DNA of 17,975 nucleotides from an uncultured Flavobacteriia bacterium (lineage in GTDB: Bacteria > Bacteroidota > Bacteroidia > Flavobacteriales_D > Crocinitomicaceae), in assembly GCA_903928365.1 (NCBI GenBank), contig CAIYQV010000176.1, forward strand, positions 1 to 17,975, written 5' to 3'. A program made the translations under genes and the position numbers. This document shows positions 14,130 to 17,975 of this stretch, piece after piece. Under the pieces are notes generated by a model. It had not been told where the DNA came from and ran no database searches. It saw only the letters and a program-made list of their open reading frames with translations. Position 1 is the stretch's first letter, and each line of letters opens with the position of its first letter.

Positions 14130-15432
14130 TATCTGGTTACTGGCTAAAAGAGAGATACGAGATCGCATCGGTTCAAGATCGTTTCTATTCATGAGCATCT
14201 TCGGTCCAATCGTCATTCTTGTTTTGAGTTATCTTCTTTTCACCTACGGTGGAGAAGGCAAGCAACATTGGAATGTGCTCATTGCAGATCCTACTGGGAT
14301 TATGGACAACAAGATACTGGCAAAGGAAGACGGAATGCTTACCTATGCCTTTGCTGATTCCTATGTGGAAATGGAAGAATTTAGGGATGCCCAGCAATTC
14401 AAATCTTTTGATGCAATGGTCGAGATCAATGAAAAGGTGCTTTCCAACAAAACAGCCTTTGTATTCTTCCGTGAAAAACCATCTGTGCGCATGCAGACAC
14501 ACTTACAATTTCAGATAGAGCGTCGCATTGAGGAAGTAATGATCAAACGATTCACGAACTTATCTGTTCAGGATTTTAGAAAGATCAAACAACCTTTGAA
14601 CGTTGCATTTCGAAATGTAAATGACCCTTTTGATGAGGTTTCTGATCTTCGTGCGTGGGCTGGATTTTTCTTTGGAAGTATCATTTTTATTTTCATTTTC
14701 TTGTTCGGAATGACAGTACTTAGAAGCATTTCGACCGAAAAAAGTAATCGTATCATTGAGGTATTACTTGCATCGGTAAATCCCCGACAATTGCTGACTG
14801 GTAAAATCATCGGTATCGGCATCTCTGCTTTCCTGCAATTTGCTATCTGGGCCGGAATCATCGGTATGGGTATGTACCTTATGCGTATCTATTTGTTTCC
14901 CGACCTGTTCAATGCCTCCAATTTTGAGTTACTCCAATCTGTACAAGGTGAAAGTGGAATGACCGGGTACAATGAATACCTGAGTCTCGTTTTTGAGCGT
15001 ATCCAATTCGGCACGATGATTTTCTATTTCTTACTTTTCTTTGTTGGTGGCTATTTATTCTACAGTGCTCTTTTTGCAGCCATTGGAGCATCAACAGGTT
15101 CGGAGAGTGACGGACAACAATTCATTATTCCGATCATACTCCTTTTGGGATCTTCCATTTTTGCCGGATACTATACGATCCTGAATCCTGAAAGTCAGTT
15201 GGCCGATTGGTTCCACTACCTTCCATTTACCTCACCTGTTACAGTGATGGTCAGATTAACCCAGGGCTATGGTCCGGGTGAAGGATATCAGATCTGGTTA
15301 TCGCTTTTCATCCTGCTAGCTTCCGCATTTTCAACGCTGATCGTAGCAGGAAGAGTCTATAAAAACGGTATTCTGCAATTTGGTCACCGACTTCGACTTC
15401 CACTTCTATTCAAATGGCTTAAACGATCATAA
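14122..15432 (+). CDS. ABC-2 type permease (NatB-like)
   Basis: Membrane partner of the preceding ATPase. It has 436 residues. The N-terminal amphipathic start RNIWLLAKREIRDRIGSRSF is followed by one membrane helix (about 20-41). A large extracytoplasmic loop of about 130 residues comes next (from GGEGKQHWNVLIADP to about 170). A cluster of membrane helices then begins at FFFGSIIFIFIFLFGMTVLRS, followed by the ABC-2 hallmark EKSNRIIEVLLASVNPRQLLTGKIIGIG. The helices near LLFFVGGYLFYSALFAAIGA, FIIPIILLLGSSIFAGYY and LFILLASAFSTLIVAGRVY complete the bundle. This topology is typical of the NatB/ABC2_membrane_3 family. It overlaps the ATPase gene by 8 bases and is followed 2 bases later by ppx. 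Confidence 0.9.
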   Translation: MRNIWLLAKREIRDRIGSRSFLFMSIFGPIVILVLSYLLFTYGGEGKQHWNVLIADPTGIMDNKILAKEDGMLTYAFADSYVEMEEFRDAQQFKSFDAMVEINEKVLSNKTAFVFFREKPSVRMQTHLQFQIERRIEEVMIKRFTNLSVQDFRKIKQPLNVAFRNVNDPFDEVSDLRAWAGFFFGSIIFIFIFLFGMTVLRSISTEKSNRIIEVLLASVNPRQLLTGKIIGIGISAFLQFAIWAGIIGMGMYLMRIYLFPDLFNASNFELLQSVQGESGMTGYNEYLSLVFERIQFGTMIFYFLLFFVGGYLFYSALFAAIGASTGSESDGQQFIIPIILLLGSSIFAGYYTILNPESQLADWFHYLPFTSPVTVMVRLTQGYGPGEGYQIWLSLFILLASAFSTLIVAGRVYKNGILQFGHRLRLPLLFKWLKRS

Positions 15433-15434
15433 AA

Positions 15435-16331
15435 ATGCGCAAAGCGGTCATCGATCTGGGAACGAATACCTTCAACCTGCTTATTGCGGATGTTCAAGAA
15501 GGCCGATTCGATAAGATCCTTTCAACAAAGATTGGTGTAGCATTAGGCATGGGAGGAATTCTTCAAAATGTTATTTCAGAAGATGCCTTTATTCGAGGGA
15601 TACAGGCCATGAGAGAATTCAAAGGAATTTGCGAAGACCACGAGGTGATTCAGATCACTGCCATAGGCACATCCGCTTTAAGAGACGCTACCAATGCTGT
15701 AGCATTTCGCCGTGAAGTGAAAGACAAATTCGGGATCGAAATACAAATTGTTGATGGTGAAAAGGAAGCTCAGCTTATTTATGAAGGCGTTAAACTCACT
15801 TACGACTTCCAGCAACCGGCAATGATTATGGACATTGGAGGAGGAAGTACTGAATTTATTTTTGCGGACGCAGAAGGCATCCAATTTCTCACCAGCCTCA
15901 ATATAGGAGTTTCACGCATGTATCAAGAGATCCAAACCTCTGATCCTCTTCATTCAGCAGAAATAGCGCAAATTGAAAACTGGCTTGAATCGAAAGCGAA
16001 TGGATTTTTCGATGAAAAGAATGCGGACATTATTATAGGTGCTTCGGGAACATTTGAGACCTTCTACGAACTCATTCACGATACTGATTTTATATCAGGG
16101 TTTGAAACTATTACATTAAGCAGAGACGAATTGAACGATTGTCTGGAGCAGATCATAAAGTCAACACAAGAAGAAAGAGAACAGAACCACCGCATCATTC
16201 CTATCCGAAAAAAGATGGCCCCTGTGGCGGCAGTGAAAACAAGGTGGGTACTGAATAAACTGGATGTTAAAGAGATCGTGATCTCTCCTTTTTCATTGAA
16301 GGAAGGAGCCTTGATGAATTATTCAATGTGA
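15435..16331 (+). CDS. Ppx/GppA-family exopolyphosphatase (short form)
   Basis: Predicted phosphatase acting on inorganic polyphosphate or (p)ppGpp, with an ASKHA (actin/Hsp70-like) fold. It has 298 residues, covering only the two N-terminal phosphatase lobes. The C-terminal HD-type domain of E. coli Ppx (about 513 residues) is absent, as is usual in Bacteroidota. Motifs are the phosphate loop DLGTNTFNLLI (7-17), GTSALRDATN (78-87), GEKEAQLIYEGV with E111 aligned to the catalytic Glu, DIGGGSTEF (133-141), and the adenosine-like loop IGASGTFETFYEL. Choosing between Ppx and GppA activity is not possible from sequence alone. It starts 2 bases after the permease stop, so it is the third gene of that operon. 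Confidence 0.9.
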   Translation: MRKAVIDLGTNTFNLLIADVQEGRFDKILSTKIGVALGMGGILQNVISEDAFIRGIQAMREFKGICEDHEVIQITAIGTSALRDATNAVAFRREVKDKFGIEIQIVDGEKEAQLIYEGVKLTYDFQQPAMIMDIGGGSTEFIFADAEGIQFLTSLNIGVSRMYQEIQTSDPLHSAEIAQIENWLESKANGFFDEKNADIIIGASGTFETFYELIHDTDFISGFETITLSRDELNDCLEQIIKSTQEEREQNHRIIPIRKKMAPVAAVKTRWVLNKLDVKEIVISPFSLKEGALMNYSM

Positions 16332-16378
16332 TCTTTTTAAGATATTACATCACACACGTAGGTAAATCAATTCTTCTT

Positions 16379-16466
16379 GTCCTTTTTTGCCGAAGCAGAA
16401 AAAAGGACTAAAAACTGCTTTTTCAACTTTCACAAGGCGTTTCCTTCGGAACAGTCAGTTTTTTTT
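16379..16466. repeat. Structured intergenic element: two hairpins, possibly a bidirectional terminator or interspersed repeat
   Basis: Hairpin 1 has perfect 10-bp arms, GTCCTTTTTT (16379-16388) and AAAAAAGGAC (16399-16408), around a 10-base loop. Hairpin 2 pairs AAAAACTG (16410-16417) with CAGTTTTT (16456-16463) and continues into a T run to 16466. Its loop contains a smaller stem (about GTTTC with GGAAC, 16440-16453). Hairpin 2 has U-tracts in both directions, which suits the convergent genes ppx and the CPBP protease. The overall look recalls palindromic repeats found between genes in many Bacteroidota genomes, but only one copy is in this window. The rest of the 291-base gap (16467-16622) shows no gene; a weak CAACA/TGTTG hairpin lies near 16588-16601. 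Confidence 0.55.
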
Positions 16467-16622
16467 AGCTGCGTGCTCTTGTTCTATTGCGCCAGCAAAG
16501 CTGTCGAGAACCGCACCTTCGCTCAAAACTTCCCTAACGCTGTGCGAAAGTTGATAGAAATTTAATGAATCTTTTGTCCCAAGTCACCAACAAATCTGTT
16601 GACAGGAAAGTGTGATTACAAA

Positions 16623-17531
16623 CTACCCTTCACGACTCCATTTCCATCCGTACAATTTCCCAAACAGAAGTATGAGTATCGGTTGAATGATAAATACGGT
16701 CAATAAGCTATCCCAACCCAATGAAGGTTCATTGTAATCCTTAAACAACGCATCCGTTTGAAATGCTTGCCAATCGTTCGTTAGGATGAGCGCCGAAAAG
16801 ATATTATTGATCGCATGATAGCCCATCGATAATTCCAAACCACTGTCTTTCCATGCTAAAACACCAAGAAATATTCCGGTTAGAATGTAATAGACCATGG
16901 CAATCATTCCTAAACTTTCTATTTCCGGATTGGCCGAATGCATCAATCCAAATAACACCCCTGAAACCAGGACAGCTATCCATGCTTTTCCAAAACTTCT
17001 TGCAAAACCCTTCATCAGATAAGAGCGAAATAGCACTTCTTCACAAGTCGTCTGAATTGGAATCAAAATTAGGCTGATCAATAATAAGGGCAAAAATGTA
17101 GCCGGATTAAAATTCCAAAAGACCTTCCCTGTTTTAAAAGTAAGCACATACAAAAAGACAGAAAGGATCAATCCCCAGATTCCAAAAGAAAGAAAAAATC
17201 GTTTCCAATCGAATCGGTCAGCCGAGGTAAACAAGGATCGCAACGACCATTTATGAATAAACTTTGCTGAAAGGACCAATGCAAGCAGTGAAAATACAAA
17301 GGGAAGAACCAATAGGAAAAGCAACTGATTTTTACCAAGAACTGCTCCCAATCCGAAAAGGTTTCCCGACTGATATGCCTCCATTGCTTCCGGATTCATG
17401 GCAACTACCACTGTCAATGGCAACTGACCCATGATGGCATAAGCTAATACAACCAGAAAAAGCGTCAAAAAATAAGCTGACGGACGATTAACAGAAGTTT
17501 CAGAATCTGAAAGCAAAAAACCGAACCTCAT
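16623..17531 (-). CDS. CPBP-family intramembrane glutamic endopeptidase
   Basis: Multi-pass inner-membrane protease of the CPBP (CAAX protease and bacteriocin-processing, also called ABI/Rce1-like) family. It has 302 residues. Motif 1 is EEVLFR at 164-169, with the catalytic Glu pair. Motif 2 is FGLMH at 194-198 (H198), and motif 3 is HAINN at 239-243 (H239). Hydrophobic segments occur near residues 20-45, 70-90, 112-132, 145-160, 183-200, 210-227, 238-250 and 275-292. The substrate is unknown; Bacteroidota members are rarely characterised. The ATG ending at 17531 lies 4 bases behind the dnaJ stop, so it is very likely translated from the dnaJ mRNA, and a role in protein quality control is a reasonable but unproved inference. 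No promoter was seen between the two. Confidence 0.9.
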   Translation of the reverse strand: MRFGFLLSDSETSVNRPSAYFLTLFLVVLAYAIMGQLPLTVVVAMNPEAMEAYQSGNLFGLGAVLGKNQLLFLLVLPFVFSLLALVLSAKFIHKWSLRSLFTSADRFDWKRFFLSFGIWGLILSVFLYVLTFKTGKVFWNFNPATFLPLLLISLILIPIQTTCEEVLFRSYLMKGFARSFGKAWIAVLVSGVLFGLMHSANPEIESLGMIAMVYYILTGIFLGVLAWKDSGLELSMGYHAINNIFSALILTNDWQAFQTDALFKDYNEPSLGWDSLLTVFIIQPILILLFGKLYGWKWSREG

Positions 17532-17535
17532 CCGA

Positions 17536-17975
17536 TCAACTGTTGAAGATGTCCTTCATCCTTCCGAAAAAGTTACGGTCCTTTTTGTCGGGATTCGGCT
17601 TGAAGTTTTCACTTTCACGCAATTTTTCAAGGATCTCTCTTTCTTCTTTTGAAATTTTTTGTGGTGTCCAGATGTTAATATGAACAAACAAATCGCCATG
17701 CCCGTAACGTTGAACATGTGGTAATCCTTTTCCTTTCAAGCGAAGTACTTTCCCACTCTGCGTACCCGGATCGACTTTGATCTTCACTTTTCCAGAAACC
17801 GTAGGAACTTCGATTGATTCTCCTATGACTGCATCTACGAAGTTGATAAATGCTTCATAGTGAAGATTCTCCCCATCTCTTTTCAATTCAGGATGTTCTG
17901 CCTCTTCTACCAAGATGATCAAATCACCTGGTATTCCATTGAACGGACCAGCATTTCCTTTTCCGGTCATGCTCA
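17536..17975 (-). CDS. dnaJ: Chaperone protein DnaJ (C-terminal part, 5' end outside the window)
   Basis: J-protein co-chaperone that delivers substrates to DnaK and stimulates its ATPase. Only the last 145 codons are present; the frame is open through the right edge, and the ATG ending at 17970 is an internal Met (the run reads SMTGKGNAGPFNGIPGD). The visible part is the second half of the substrate-binding beta-sandwich (CTD): GDLIILVEEAEHPELKRDGENLHY, then GESIEVPTVSGKVKIKVDPGTQSGKVLRLKGKGLP and GHGDLFVHINIWTP. It ends in a charged dimerisation-type helix and a short tail with RNFFGRMKDIFNS, a form usual in Bacteroidota. The J domain and cysteine-rich zinc region are not in the window, so type I DnaJ versus CbpA-like is judged from the CTD and tail only. 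Confidence 0.93.
   Translation of the reverse strand, partial: SMTGKGNAGPFNGIPGDLIILVEEAEHPELKRDGENLHYEAFINFVDAVIGESIEVPTVSGKVKIKVDPGTQSGKVLRLKGKGLPHVQRYGHGDLFVHINIWTPQKISKEEREILEKLRESENFKPNPDKKDRNFFGRMKDIFNS

Noticed and set aside
16377..16565. 62-codon open frame starting in the hairpin region (plus strand)
   Set aside because: Its first codons lie inside the perfect 10-bp inverted repeat. The product is a Phe/Cys-rich sequence with no recognisable family and there is no promoter, so the stretch is better explained as a structured intergenic element.

Overview
The window is a bacterial chromosome segment made almost entirely of core genes. It most likely comes from the phylum Bacteroidota, in or near the Flavobacteriia/Cryomorphaceae-type lineages. 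The evidence is protein-level family resemblance (IF-3, DnaK with the GGGTHDVS variant, a NtrC-type regulator without an HTH domain, a short Ppx/GppA with DLGTNT), several exact matches to the Bacteroidota -7 promoter box TAnnTTTG, and few Shine-Dalgarno sequences. The lineage call is from recall, not from a search. Base composition is moderate to AT-rich, and I see no tRNA, rRNA, CRISPR array, transposase or phage gene.

Layout from left to right. (1) 1-2490, plus strand: the classic translation cluster thrS (5' end cut by the window) - infC - rpmI - rplT, closed by a strong terminator. The roughly 100-base gaps before rpmI and rplT hold small inverted repeats that may be leader structures. 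(2) 2519-4594, plus: kup potassium transporter with its own -7 box, ending in a bidirectional terminator that faces dnaK. (3) 4612-6510, minus: dnaK. It is divergent from alaS (6732-9344, plus) across a 221-base gap packed with TGACA/TGTCA half-sites. (4) alaS is followed 2 bases later by a glycosyltransferase gene with a TTG start; its stop codon interlocks with the stop of a convergent gene. (5) 10633-11763, minus: an AAA+ ATPase of the DUF4143 type, preceded by two palindromes 32 bp apart next to a perfect -7 box. (6) 11869-13038, minus: a sigma-54 activator-type response regulator that ends right after the AAA+ domain. (7) 13200-16331, plus: a tight operon of ABC ATPase, ABC-2 permease and short exopolyphosphatase. 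(8) 16332-16622: convergent gap holding a strongly structured, possibly interspersed, element. (9) 16623-17975, minus: CPBP-family membrane protease directly behind the 3' end of dnaJ, which runs off the right edge.

Functionally the region combines translation (ThrRS, AlaRS, IF-3, L35, L20), protein folding (DnaK, DnaJ), envelope or stress functions (ABC exporter, CPBP protease, Ppx, sigma-54 regulator) and K+ uptake. I found no convincing new multi-gene system. The items most worth a second look are regulatory: the twin operator before the AAA ATPase, the nested repeats between dnaK and alaS, the structured gap at 16379-16466, and the regulator that lacks a DNA-binding domain.
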